Positions 1-8,494 of a stretch of 64,000 nt of DNA are shown piece after piece. The stretch is taken from NCBI RefSeq assembly GCF_018155095.1, contig NZ_NAAI01000003.1:124001-188000 (forward strand), written 5' to 3'. A program made the position numbers and the translations under genes. The notes beneath the pieces were generated by a model. That model was not told the DNA's origin. It saw nothing but the letters and a program-made list of their open reading frames with translations, and made no database searches. How positions within the stretch are numbered: the stretch's first letter is position 1; the number at the start of each line of letters is the position of its first letter. The DNA comes from Bartonella queenslandensis. Lineage in GTDB: Bacteria > Pseudomonadota > Alphaproteobacteria > Rhizobiales > Rhizobiaceae.

Positions 1-710
1 AGAACACCATCAACCATATGTTCAACGACCCGAGGACCAGCAATTTGTCCATCTTTTGTAACATGACCAACAAGAACAACAGCAGCGCCTGTTTTCTTGG
101 CAAAGCGTATCATAGCTTGAGCACCAATACGGACTTGTGTGACAGTACCTGGTGCTGAATCTGCTGTATCTGACCATAAGGTTTGAATTGAATCGATAAT
201 CACCATATCAAGGTTTTTATGCTCGCTTAAGGTTGCAAGAATATCTTCAACATTGGTTTCAGCAGCAAGTTTCACCTCTGTATTATGAGCTCCAAGTCTT
301 TGCGCACGCAAACAAATTTGCGCAATAGCCTCTTCACCTGAGACATAGATAACATTATGTCCTTTGCGCGATAAGGCCGCAGCTGTTTGTGTTAGTAAGG
401 TTGATTTTCCAATACCTGGGTCACCACCAACGAGGAGTGCTGATCCACGGACAAAGCCCCCACCGGTAACACGATCAAGTTCAGCAATACCAGAATGAAT
501 ACGTGGAGCATCTTGGATATCTCCAGAAAGAGATGTAAGGGCGACGATGCGTCCTTTACGCGTATTCTGCTTAGGAGCACTTCCTATGCCACCATTTATA
601 TTTTCTTCAACAAGAGAATTCCACTCTCCACAGGCACTACACTTCCCTGCCCAACGAGAATGGGCGGTTCCGCAAGTTTGACAGATAAATTGAACACGGT
701 TCCGTACCAT
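1..710 (-). CDS. radA: DNA repair protein RadA (3' end outside window)
   Basis: RadA is a RecA-like ATPase that helps branch migration and processing of recombination intermediates. I translated this stretch by hand. It opens with a four-cysteine zinc finger (CQTCG, then CSACGEW at about residues 10-29), followed by the Walker A motif GGDPGIGKST near residue 95 and a Walker B-like stretch DMVIIDSIQT. The ATG is at 710, and about 236 codons are visible before the window edge, so the C-terminal KNRFG motif and the Lon-like domain are not seen. It starts 6 bp after the dnaB stop and is probably co-transcribed with it. Identification is firm; completeness is unknown. Confidence 0.95.
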   Translation of the reverse strand, partial: MVRNRVQFICQTCGTAHSRWAGKCSACGEWNSLVEENINGGIGSAPKQNTRKGRIVALTSLSGDIQDAPRIHSGIAELDRVTGGGFVRGSALLVGGDPGIGKSTLLTQTAAALSRKGHNVIYVSGEEAIAQICLRAQRLGAHNTEVKLAAETNVEDILATLSEHKNLDMVIIDSIQTLWSDTADSAPGTVTQVRIGAQAMIRFAKKTGAAVVLVGHVTKDGQIAGPRVVEHMVDGV

Positions 711-716
711 AGTGAT

Positions 717-2207
717 TTAACCAATTTGTTCTGGAAGATAATTGCTATCTGCCAGATCACTAAAGCGTGTGAAGTCAGATTGAAAGGCAAGGGATACGAT
801 TCCTGTCGGTCCATGGCGTTGTTTTGCAACAATAACATCAGCTTTTCCCATAATTTTATCCATTTCATCTTGCCATTTCGTATGTTCTAAAGTGCCTAAC
901 TTGGGTTCTTCATTTTTGAAATAATATTCTTCACGATAGACAAAAAGAACAATATCGGCATCTTGCTCGATAGAGCCAGATTCACGTAGATCAGAAAGTT
1001 GTGGACGTTTATCTGTTCTGTTTTCGACTTGACGTGAAAGTTGTGACAAAGCAATAATAGGGATATTCAACTCTTTAGCTAAAGCTTTGAGTCCCGTCGT
1101 AATTTCTGTAATCTCTTGAACACGGTTTTCAGATGAACGCTTTGAGCCACTTGTCATGAGTTGAATATAATCGATAATTAAAATATCCAAACCATGTTGT
1201 CGCTTAAGACGTCGGGCACGGGCCGCCAGTTGCGTAATTGATATTCCCCCAGTTTGATCAATATAAAGGGGAGCCTTTTGAAGTTGATTCACCGCACGAA
1301 TAATTTTTGAAAATTGTTCATCTGAAATATTACCACGTCGAATATCAGAAGAAGAGACTTCTGTTTGTTCGGAAATAATACGTGTTGCAAGCTGTTCTGA
1401 AGACATTTCAAGTGAGAAGAATCCCACAATACCACCTTCATTTTCTTCGGTATTACCATTACGATTATAAGCATTGGCAATATTAAAGGCAATGTTGGTC
1501 GCTAGTGAAGTTTTCCCCATACCAGGGCGTCCCGCAAGGATAATTAAGTCGGATGCTTGTAATCCTCCCATTTTTTCATCAAGTGTTTTAATATGGGTGG
1601 CTATCCCTGATAATTGTGAAGAACGCTTTTTCGCAGCACTTGCCATATCGAGTGCTTTTTTGACAGCTTCATTAAAATTTTCAAATCCACCTCCATATTT
1701 CCCTTTTTCTGCAAGCTCAAATAACTGATTTTCAACAGTTTCAATTTGTTGGGCAGGCGTAAGCTCTACAGGAGCATCAAAGGCTGTATTGACAACTTGA
1801 GTTCCAAGGTTGATCAAAGACCGACGGATAAAAAGATCATAAATAACGCGTCCATAATCTTCAGCGTTAATAATGGTGACAGCCTCTTTGGCTAAACGAA
1901 TAACATATTGATATACAGTAATATCTCCAATTTTTTCTTCCATTTGGATATAGGGCTTGATCGTAACCGGATCTACAAGTTTTCCTGTTTTAATAAGATG
2001 AGATAAAACAGCATAAATCTTTTGATGTAATGGTTCAAAAAAATGTTCTGGTTTTAAAAAATCCGAAACACGATCAAGAGAATCATTATTGATAAAGATG
2101 GCGCCAAGTAATGCCTGTTCAGCTTCAATATTATGCGGAAGTTGTCGAAAAGATGGAGAATCTTCTTTTTTCGAAGAGCTGACATTAACAACGCTAGTTT
2201 CTTCCAT
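717..2207 (-). CDS. dnaB: Replicative DNA helicase DnaB
   Basis: This is the hexameric 5'-3' helicase that unwinds DNA ahead of the replisome. At 496 aa it has the usual length. The N-terminal all-alpha domain covers about residues 20-125 (LPHNIEAEQALLGAIF is typical). The RecA-like C-terminal domain has Walker A GRPGMGKTS at 226-234 and Walker B ILIIDYIQLM near 340. A C-terminal stretch with DLRESGSIEQDAD is characteristic of the family. The gene lies downstream of rplI across a 570-bp spacer and directly upstream of radA. No intein or insertion is visible. Confidence 0.97.
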   Translation of the reverse strand: MEETSVVNVSSSKKEDSPSFRQLPHNIEAEQALLGAIFINNDSLDRVSDFLKPEHFFEPLHQKIYAVLSHLIKTGKLVDPVTIKPYIQMEEKIGDITVYQYVIRLAKEAVTIINAEDYGRVIYDLFIRRSLINLGTQVVNTAFDAPVELTPAQQIETVENQLFELAEKGKYGGGFENFNEAVKKALDMASAAKKRSSQLSGIATHIKTLDEKMGGLQASDLIILAGRPGMGKTSLATNIAFNIANAYNRNGNTEENEGGIVGFFSLEMSSEQLATRIISEQTEVSSSDIRRGNISDEQFSKIIRAVNQLQKAPLYIDQTGGISITQLAARARRLKRQHGLDILIIDYIQLMTSGSKRSSENRVQEITEITTGLKALAKELNIPIIALSQLSRQVENRTDKRPQLSDLRESGSIEQDADIVLFVYREEYYFKNEEPKLGTLEHTKWQDEMDKIMGKADVIVAKQRHGPTGIVSLAFQSDFTRFSDLADSNYLPEQIG

Positions 2208-2777
2208 AATATTTTCCCATTAAAATTCTAAACCTAGCTACTTGAGACGATAAATTGAAGGATGTACATCGAAAGAATAGGGCTATAAAGCTTCATTTTA
2301 AGTTAAAATCATACAATTTTTAAGAACTCTCTTTTCGTTGCTCATTTATCATTCGTGTATTATTTATATAATATCTATTTCGTATGTTTTGTTTTTATAA
2401 TATGTGATTTTTTAAAGAGGTCGTTTCGGTAATCTAAATTTAAGTATTTTAAAATCCAGTATCGGTGTAGGTAGAATTACTTTTCTCTATTTAAAATGAT
2501 GAAGATATGATCAACTCTTCGCTCATACAAACTTTTATCCTCAAGAGTAGAACTTTAAATTATTTTTATTTTTATGGTGGATAATAAAAAACATTTCTTC
2601 TTAGCGATATTATCATTTTGAGCATGCAATATCTTTAGATAATATATCTCTAATTCTTCATAAAAATTAGATTCTTTATGCATGATAGTCATAAAATACT
2701 CAATTTTAAGAAGTGAGTATTTTATGACCAATATTAAATGGAATAAAACATATAAAAAAGAAATTAAAACATAGCAA
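2208..2777. other. AT-rich spacer between dnaB and rplI
   Basis: No convincing coding sequence is seen on either strand. The only clear structure is the perfect inverted repeat listed separately at 2688-2728. The dnaB promoter presumably lies here, but I could not pick one box pair over others in such AT-rich DNA. Confidence 0.6.
2688..2728 (-). terminator. 14-bp perfect hairpin downstream of rplI
   Basis: GTCATAAAATACTC at 2688-2701 and GAGTATTTTATGAC at 2715-2728 form a perfect 14-bp inverted repeat with a 13-nt loop. It starts 50 bp after the rplI stop, where a terminator for the ribosomal operon is expected. No clear T-run follows on the minus strand, so it may be a 3'-end stabilising hairpin or a protein site rather than a classic intrinsic terminator. 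Confidence 0.55.
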
Positions 2778-3374
2778 TTAAGCTTCCTGATGAGGACTAT
2801 CTATATCGCTTTCATTAATTTCTTCTGTCAACAATTCTTCCTGATTTTCTTCTAATATTTCTTCTTTAATATTATATATTTCTTCAACAGAAGTAAGAGT
2901 TTCACCTTCTGCTTGGCGTTGTGCTTCACTCGTGGAACGCGCCACGTTAATAACCACAGAAATTTGAACTTCAGGATGGAGGTTAAGGGTAATCGTATGA
3001 AGACCGATCATTTTTATTGGATGATTAAGTTCAATTTGATTTCGTCCAATAGAGAATCCTTCATTTGTTATGATTTCAGCAATATCACGTGTTGACACAG
3101 ATCCATAAAGTTGTCCTGTTTCACCAGCAGAACGCACAGCAATAAATGATTGACCATCAAGTTTTTCAGCAATTTTTTGCGCTTCGCCTTTGCGTTCAAG
3201 GTTACGTGCTTCAAGTTGTGCGCGTTGTATCTCAAAATGTTTTTTATTAGCTTCATTTGCACGTAAAGCTTTACCTTGAGGTAAGAGAAAATTACGTGCA
3301 TAACCATCTTTCACTGAGACAATATCACCCATCTGACCAAGACGAGGAATGCGCTCAAGTAGAATAATATCCAT
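2778..3374 (-). CDS. rplI: 50S ribosomal protein L9
   Basis: L9 binds 23S rRNA at the base of the L1 stalk. The first 50 residues carry the L9 signature ([16 protein letters not shown] with the following helix), then the connecting helix and a C-terminal domain to about residue 150. The protein is 198 aa, longer than the roughly 150 aa of enteric L9, because of an acidic Glu-rich tail (about residues 160-198, with [15 protein letters not shown]). Such tails are usual in Rhizobiales L9. It follows the DUF2232 gene by 25 bp in the rpsF-rpsR-DUF2232-rplI operon. Confidence 0.97.
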   Translation of the reverse strand: MDIILLERIPRLGQMGDIVSVKDGYARNFLLPQGKALRANEANKKHFEIQRAQLEARNLERKGEAQKIAEKLDGQSFIAVRSAGETGQLYGSVSTRDIAEIITNEGFSIGRNQIELNHPIKMIGLHTITLNLHPEVQISVVINVARSTSEAQRQAEGETLTSVEEIYNIKEEILEENQEELLTEEINESDIDSPHQEA

Positions 3375-3399
3375 AGTCTTTCCTTTCGAACAAATAAAT

Positions 3400-4410
3400 T
3401 TAGTGAAGTTTTTTACGTGATTGAATGTTGTATTGAATAGCAGCCCAAATACCCATCAAAAACATCATGAAAGAGATAGGTGGGGAAAAAACGATAGTTA
3501 AAATAGCAATATAAACAAGGGAAAGTATAATAATCCGACCGTTTACCCCTTTTGTAATATTGTGAAGATACGCTAGACCGCTAATTGATATAGTAACAAT
3601 ATAGGCAGAGCTAAAGACACATGTCCCCAAATTAAGGGAAGTGCTGAATTCAACCATTGACGCGATGGAAACAACAATGAAAATGACAATTCCAGAAATC
3701 GGAAGGCGAAGCGTTTTGCTCCAATCATCGCGCGGTCTTTTTAGCCACTTCATATATTGGGCTATTATCATTGAAAAATAAAGATTACCAATGAGAAAAA
3801 TCAAACTATAAACTGTCAGAGCGATAGCTGCCAATGTTGCAGCATGTACCATTAAAAAATCACTAACAGCAAGGATATTAGCTTCTTTTAATGACTGCGA
3901 TTGTTGTAGGGTTTGTACGATATTTTCAGTGATTTTTTTTGCAATGAGAGGAGTGTCTGGATGGGCTTTTACGTAGAGTCCAATGAAGGTTACTATCAGA
4001 GCAATAAAGTTTGTTAAATGAAAAATAACGGATGATAATGGATACCATATCAGTGAGTTTTCTTTTTGCGCTGGTCGTGCAAGTCCAAGAAGCCAAGAGG
4101 CATAAACAGCAGGAAGAAAAGATAACAACATAAGACCAAGAGCAATATAGATATCAGTGGTTACGACAAGAACAAGAGTAGCACTTACTAAGGCAATAAA
4201 GCTGGCAAATGTTCCTTGGCCGAAAGCAACAATAAAAATTGGTAATGAAAGAAAGCAGCCAAGAAGAAGAGAAAAAGAAGGCGCTATATTGGCAACACTG
4301 ATGATTGCCATGTCTATCACAACAGCAAATAATCCTGCAACAACACCGGTTAATATCTCATAAGTACGATTTTTTTTCATTGCTGTCCTGCTTTCTGCAG
4401 TTAGAGGCAT
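3400..4410 (-). CDS. DUF2232-family multi-pass membrane protein
   Basis: This 336-aa protein is very hydrophobic, with about eight predicted membrane segments (examples near residues 20-40, 45-65, 68-100, 170-200, 220-245 and 290-325). Genes of this DUF2232/YybS-like type sit between rpsR and rplI in Rhizobiales, as here. The function is unknown. I chose the ATG at 4410 because a GAGG-type ribosome site lies about 10 nt upstream; an internal ATG at 4380 is the alternative. It lies 118 bp after rpsR and probably belongs to the same transcript. Confidence 0.85.
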   Translation of the reverse strand: MPLTAESRTAMKKNRTYEILTGVVAGLFAVVIDMAIISVANIAPSFSLLLGCFLSLPIFIVAFGQGTFASFIALVSATLVLVVTTDIYIALGLMLLSFLPAVYASWLLGLARPAQKENSLIWYPLSSVIFHLTNFIALIVTFIGLYVKAHPDTPLIAKKITENIVQTLQQSQSLKEANILAVSDFLMVHAATLAAIALTVYSLIFLIGNLYFSMIIAQYMKWLKRPRDDWSKTLRLPISGIVIFIVVSIASMVEFSTSLNLGTCVFSSAYIVTISISGLAYLHNITKGVNGRIIILSLVYIAILTIVFSPPISFMMFLMGIWAAIQYNIQSRKKLH

Positions 4411-4528
4411 ATCAATCCCTCAACTTTTATATTTAAGTGCTTAACATAGGATACAATAAGCTATTTCTCTAAACCATATAAGAAAAGCAACTGGAGAGAT
4501 TCCCCAGTTGCAAGAGTGTATTGATCAT

Positions 4529-4780
4529 TTACTTTATCACATATGGAAGTAAGCCTAAAAAGCGAGCGCGTTTTATAGCGTTAGCTAATTCACGCTGTTT
4601 TTTCTGACTAACAGCTGTAATTCGTGAGGGAACAATTTTTCCACGTTCCGAAATATAACGTTGTAATAATTTTATATCTTTATAATCAATTCTAGGAGCA
4701 TTAGCTCCTGAAAAAGGACATGTTTTGCGACGACGATGAAAAGGGCGACGTGCAGAGTTTTGATTCGTATCAGTCATCAT
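4529..4780 (-). CDS. rpsR: 30S ribosomal protein S18
   Basis: S18 pairs with S6 on the platform of the 30S subunit. The 83-aa product has the family core: a Cys-containing N-terminus (KTCPFSG), [19 protein letters not shown] and the C-terminal [20 protein letters not shown]. The start overlaps the rpsF stop by 4 bp, indicating translational coupling with its partner S6. The length is normal for alphaproteobacteria. Confidence 0.98.
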   Translation of the reverse strand: MMTDTNQNSARRPFHRRRKTCPFSGANAPRIDYKDIKLLQRYISERGKIVPSRITAVSQKKQRELANAIKRARFLGLLPYVIK

Positions 4781-5184
4781 TCTACCCCTTCTATAGCATT
4801 TTCACGTTGACGACGTGAGGAACGAGAGCGCTCTTCATCCTGACCAATATGTGTATTGCGATCAAGGTGTGAAAGCATTGCAGATTTTTCTTTTTCGTGT
4901 TTTTCTACACGAATGGTCATATAGCGCAAAATATCTTCATTGATTCGCATTTGACGTTCCATTTCAGCAATTGCTGCAGCTGGTGCATCAATATTGACCA
5001 ATACATAATAAGCCTTACGGTTTTTACGAATACGATAAGCAAGAGGACGAAGTCCCCAATTTTCTATACGCCCAACCTTTCCACCGTGCGTTTCAATGAC
5101 ACCTTTGTAAAGGCTTAAAAGTTCATCAACCTGCTGCGGTGCAACGTCTTGTCGGGCAAGGAACATATGTTCATAAAGAGCCAT
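4777..5184 (-). CDS. rpsF: 30S ribosomal protein S6
   Basis: This is the S6 ribosomal protein, 135 aa from the ATG at 5184. The N-terminus [19 protein letters not shown] and the core [21 protein letters not shown] are diagnostic. A longer reading from an upstream TTG at 5202 would add six residues over the ribosome-binding site (AAAGG about 9 nt before the ATG), so I rejected it. The charged C-terminal tail (about 100-135) is typical of Rhizobiales. This is the first gene of the minus-strand operon; see the leader at 5185-5400. Confidence 0.97.
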   Translation of the reverse strand: MALYEHMFLARQDVAPQQVDELLSLYKGVIETHGGKVGRIENWGLRPLAYRIRKNRKAYYVLVNIDAPAAAIAEMERQMRINEDILRYMTIRVEKHEKEKSAMLSHLDRNTHIGQDEERSRSSRRQRENAIEGVE

Positions 5185-5400
5185 TGTTTTGCCTTTCTTC
5201 AATTAAATTTTACCGGTTTTAGCGCAAAGCCTCTGCGACTTGTCTTTTTTGGAAATCCAAAGAAGAAAGGACGCGTTTACGATTTGAGACATCTCAGAGC
5301 GGAGACACGGGAGGCCGGAAACATTATATCTCCTACTGATTTTACAGCCCTCCGTTCAACCTCCAGCTAAAGTGCCGGCAACGAACATTTCACATTTACA
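5185..5400 (-). promoter_or_regulatory. Structured rpsF leader, candidate S6:S18 autoregulatory RNA
   Basis: This roughly 215-nt leader contains a GC-rich block unlike the AT-rich DNA around it. On the minus strand, CGGAGGG (5348-5354) can pair with CCTCCCG (5308-5314), leaving a bulged C, and an outer GGAG can pair with CTCC across an internal loop. Leaders of rpsF operons are known in many bacteria to bind the S6:S18 complex through a bulged helix; placing this one in that class is inference. The region also lies upstream of the divergent PAP2 gene, so part of it may be shared promoter DNA. Confidence 0.4.
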
Positions 5401-5527
5401 GGTTATCTTTTAAAATAGCAAGTTTACGCACATAAAAAAATGGATTTATTAAATCTTGATATATTTTCGATATATTTCTTTCTTCTACAAAGATATAGGA
5501 CTGTAACATACAGATAAGGAGAGAAAA

Positions 5528-6115
5528 ATGGATTTTTTAAACCAGATTGATGTTACGCTCTTTGAGATTCTTGTCGGAAATCATCAGTCTTGGTCAATTT
5601 TAGTTTTGTTTAGTATTTTTTGTGCAAAGTTTTTAATTTACGTTATCCCTCTTCATTTTTGTGTGTTGTGGTTTTGTGGTGGAGAAAGGGAGCGATGTGT
5701 CGTGCTAAGCATTTGCATGAGCATTTGTATTGCTCTTTTTATAGGTTATCTCATTTCTCTTTTTTATTTTCATCCACGTCCATTCGTTGTAGGGTTGACA
5801 ACACCACTGATAAAACATCGTGCAACATCTTCTTTTCCAAGTAATCATGCCTTGACCATTGCATCTTATACAGCGAGCTTTTATTTTTATCGATACAAAG
5901 TGACTTTTAGATTTGCTGTGGTGTTTTTATGCTTAATCTGTTGGGCGCGCATCTTTGTGGGTGTACATTACCCTTTTGATATTTTAGCAGGTATAATTTT
6001 AGGAAGTTTCATAAGTTTGAGTGTTGTTCAGTTTATAGCCCCATATTTTCCTAAGTTTTTATATCAAATTCCGCCCTTAAAATATAATTTTAAGAGGGAT
6101 ATTCGTTCTAAATAA
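5528..6115 (+). CDS. PAP2-family membrane phosphatase (undecaprenyl-diphosphatase or lipid phosphatase type)
   Basis: This 195-aa protein has five or six membrane segments and the PAP2 active-site motifs: HPRP (R84-P85), PSNH (104-107, His107 the expected general acid) and ARIFVGVHYPFD (R141, H147, D151). Proteins of this shape hydrolyse undecaprenyl diphosphate or phosphatidate/lipid A phosphates at the inner membrane. The motif-1 lysine expected seven residues before R84 is Ser77, and the usual SR of motif 3 reads AR. A strong ribosome site (AAGGAG) precedes the ATG. The exact substrate cannot be told from sequence. Confidence 0.85.
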   Translation: MDFLNQIDVTLFEILVGNHQSWSILVLFSIFCAKFLIYVIPLHFCVLWFCGGERERCVVLSICMSICIALFIGYLISLFYFHPRPFVVGLTTPLIKHRATSSFPSNHALTIASYTASFYFYRYKVTFRFAVVFLCLICWARIFVGVHYPFDILAGIILGSFISLSVVQFIAPYFPKFLYQIPPLKYNFKRDIRSK

Positions 6116-6191
6116 AAGACTTTGTCTTGATTTGTGCGGATGAATAAGGTCAAAAGAAACTAATTTAATGGCATAATTTAGGAGTTGATTA

Positions 6192-7136
6192 ATGGGTGCA
6201 GCTTTTATTTTTCCAGGGCAGGGGAGTCAAATTGTTGGTATGGGGAAGGCGCTCACAGAGAAATTTGTTGCGGCGCGGATGGTTTTTGAGGAAGTTGATG
6301 ATGCGTTGGGTGAGAAATTATCAGAGATCATTTTTGAAGGACCAGCAGATGTTTTAACGTTAACAACTAATGCACAACCAGCATTAATGGCTGTATCCAT
6401 GGCTGTCATTCGTGTGATGGAACAATTAGGGCTTCATATAGAAAAAAAAGTAAAGTTTGTTGCGGGCCATTCTTTAGGCGAATATTCGGCTCTTTGTGCG
6501 GCTGGTAGCTTTAGTCTCACAGATACGGCAAGGCTTTTGCGTATTCGTGGCAATGCCATGCAAGCTGCTGTCGCGGTTGATGAAGGTTCTATGGCGGCAC
6601 TTATCGGTTTGGAAGAGCACGTTGTGGAAGAAATTTGCCAAACTGTTTCTGAAGAAGGACTATGCCAGATTGCCAATGATAATGGTGGTGGGCAAATTGT
6701 TATTTCAGGTGAAGCAAAAGCCATTGAGGTAGCGGTAAAGATTGCATCAACAAAAGGTGCAAAACGTGCGCTTTTGCTTCCGGTTTCTGCACCTTTTCAT
6801 TCGTCTTTAATGCAGCCTGCTGCCGATGCCATGAAGAAAGCACTTTTGGCTGTTAACAAAATAGCACCTATTGTTCCTTTGATTGCCAATGTTTCTGTTG
6901 CACCAGAAAGTGATCCTGAGCGTATTGCTACTCTTCTTGTCCAACAAGTGACTGGGAGGGTGCGGTGGCGCGAAACAATAGAATGGATTGGCGCTAATGG
7001 AGTTGATACGCTTTTTGAAATTGGTTCTGGAAAAGTATTAACAGGTTTAACGCGTCGTATTAACAAGGATATAAAGGGAATAACAGTTGGAACAGTTGAT
7101 GAAATAGAATCAGCGCTAGGGACGCTTGGTGTTTAA
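6192..7136 (+). CDS. fabD: Malonyl-CoA:ACP S-malonyltransferase FabD
   Basis: FabD moves malonyl from CoA to acyl carrier protein, supplying the extender unit for fatty-acid synthesis. At 314 aa it has the normal length. Visible motifs are FPGQGSQ near the N-terminus, the nucleophile elbow GHSLGEYSA at 92-100 (Ser94) and the catalytic histidine region SAPFHSSLM near 200. AGGAG lies 8 nt before the ATG. fabG follows after 20 bp and acpP and fabF are further downstream, so this is the standard fab cluster. Confidence 0.97.
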   Translation: MGAAFIFPGQGSQIVGMGKALTEKFVAARMVFEEVDDALGEKLSEIIFEGPADVLTLTTNAQPALMAVSMAVIRVMEQLGLHIEKKVKFVAGHSLGEYSALCAAGSFSLTDTARLLRIRGNAMQAAVAVDEGSMAALIGLEEHVVEEICQTVSEEGLCQIANDNGGGQIVISGEAKAIEVAVKIASTKGAKRALLLPVSAPFHSSLMQPAADAMKKALLAVNKIAPIVPLIANVSVAPESDPERIATLLVQQVTGRVRWRETIEWIGANGVDTLFEIGSGKVLTGLTRRINKDIKGITVGTVDEIESALGTLGV

Positions 7137-7156
7137 TCAGTAAGGAGTTAAAAAAA

Positions 7157-7894
7157 ATGTTTAAATTAACAGGACGTAAAGCTCTTGTAACGGGGGCATC
7201 AGGAGGAATTGGTGAGGCTATTGCACGTTGTTTTCATGCACAAGGAGCCATTGTTGGACTTCATGGAACACGTGAAGATAAACTTAGAGAAATGGCAGCG
7301 GAATTAGAACAGAATGTTTTTGTCTTTCCCGCTAATCTTTCCGAACGCCAATCGATTAAACAATTGGCTGAAGTTGCAGAAAAAGAAATGGATGGTGTTG
7401 ATATTTTGGTCAACAATGCGGGAATCACCAAGGATGGTCTTTTTGTGCGGATGCAAGATAAACACTGGGATGAAGTTTTAGAAGTTAACCTAACGGCTGC
7501 TTCCCTTTTGACGCGTGAATTAACACATTCTATGATGCGTCGTCGTTATGGAAGAATTATTAATATTACATCTGTTGTTGGTGTTGTAGGAAATCCTGGA
7601 CAAACGAATTATTGTGCTGCAAAAGCAGGTTTGATCGGTTTTTCTAAAGCATTGGCACAAGAAATTGCTTCACGAAATATTACTGTCAATTGTATTGCTC
7701 CAGGATTTATTAAATCTGCCATGACAGATAAGCTTAATGAAAAACAAAAAGAATCCATTATGGCAGCAATTCCAATGAAGCGTATGGGGAGTGGGCAAGA
7801 AATAGCCACTGCTGCTGTATATTTAGCGAGCGATGAAGCGGCCTATATGACAGGACAAACACTCCATATTAACGGTGGAATGGCAATGATTTAA
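7157..7894 (+). CDS. fabG: 3-oxoacyl-[ACP] reductase FabG
   Basis: This NADPH-dependent short-chain dehydrogenase reduces 3-ketoacyl-ACP. The 245-aa protein has the Rossmann motif GASGGIGEA at 14-22, NNAG near 87, a catalytic Ser (INITSVVG) near 137 and YCAAK near 152. The C-terminus GQTLHINGGMAMI is typical of true FabG. It sits 20 bp after fabD with AAGGAG upstream. The neighbours leave little doubt that it is the housekeeping enzyme rather than another SDR. Confidence 0.97.
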   Translation: MFKLTGRKALVTGASGGIGEAIARCFHAQGAIVGLHGTREDKLREMAAELEQNVFVFPANLSERQSIKQLAEVAEKEMDGVDILVNNAGITKDGLFVRMQDKHWDEVLEVNLTAASLLTRELTHSMMRRRYGRIINITSVVGVVGNPGQTNYCAAKAGLIGFSKALAQEIASRNITVNCIAPGFIKSAMTDKLNEKQKESIMAAIPMKRMGSGQEIATAAVYLASDEAAYMTGQTLHINGGMAMI

Positions 7895-8155
7895 GTATTT
7901 TCTTGCATTCCACATTGATTTATAAGCGGGATTATTTTAGATAGTAACGATTGATATGAAAAGATACACTATTTCTTTAACATGGTCGTTGATCAATTGA
8001 TATCGGAATGTCAAATTGGTTCATTTTGCAGGGGATATCCACAGGGTGCTTTAAATCATTGCTAAAATCTTTTAAATGAATGCATCTATTGCTTGATTAG
8101 ATGAGCTGATATAGTTAACCAAATTATAGGAAAATATAAATTCGAGGATTTCAAC

Positions 8156-8392
8156 ATGAGTGATACAGTAGAGCGCGTTAAGAAAATTATTGTGGAACAT
8201 CTGGGGGTTAATGCTGATAAAGTCGTAGAAAATGCCAGCTTTATCGATGATCTAGGGGCTGATAGTCTTGATACGGTTGAACTCGTTATGGCTTTTGAGG
8301 AAGAATTTGGTATAGAAATTCCAGATGAAGCTGCTGAAACGATTTTCACAGTTGGTGATGCAGTCAAGTTCATTGATAAAGCTTCTGCATGA
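8156..8392 (+). CDS. acpP: Acyl carrier protein AcpP
   Basis: This 78-aa acidic four-helix carrier has the phosphopantetheine attachment motif [10 protein letters not shown] with Ser37. It is the central carrier for fatty-acid synthesis and supplies acyl chains for lipid A. The 261-bp gap after fabG suggests its own promoter, as is usual for this abundant protein. A 102-bp spacer with two hairpins separates it from fabF, which would let acpP be expressed above its neighbours. Confidence 0.98.
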   Translation: MSDTVERVKKIIVEHLGVNADKVVENASFIDDLGADSLDTVELVMAFEEEFGIEIPDEAAETIFTVGDAVKFIDKASA

Positions 8393-8402
8393 TTACTGAA
8401 AG

Positions 8403-8458
8403 GGCAAAGGCATTGATTGCTTTTGCCTGTATTCTTCGGAGCTCTTTTGAAAAAAGAG
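8403..8458 (+). terminator. Two tandem hairpins in the acpP-fabF spacer (attenuator candidate)
   Basis: GGCAAAGGCA (8403-8412) and TGCTTTTGCC (8418-8427) form a 10-bp stem with one G-T pair and a 5-nt loop. A second stem, CTCTTTT (8442-8448) with AAAAGAG (8452-8458), follows at once. The position just after acpP fits a partial terminator that lowers fabF relative to acpP. No long T-run follows either stem, so strength is uncertain. Confidence 0.45.
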
Positions 8459-8494
8459 TTGTGAAAGCTGAGGTCTAGTTCAAGGTTAGAAGTT

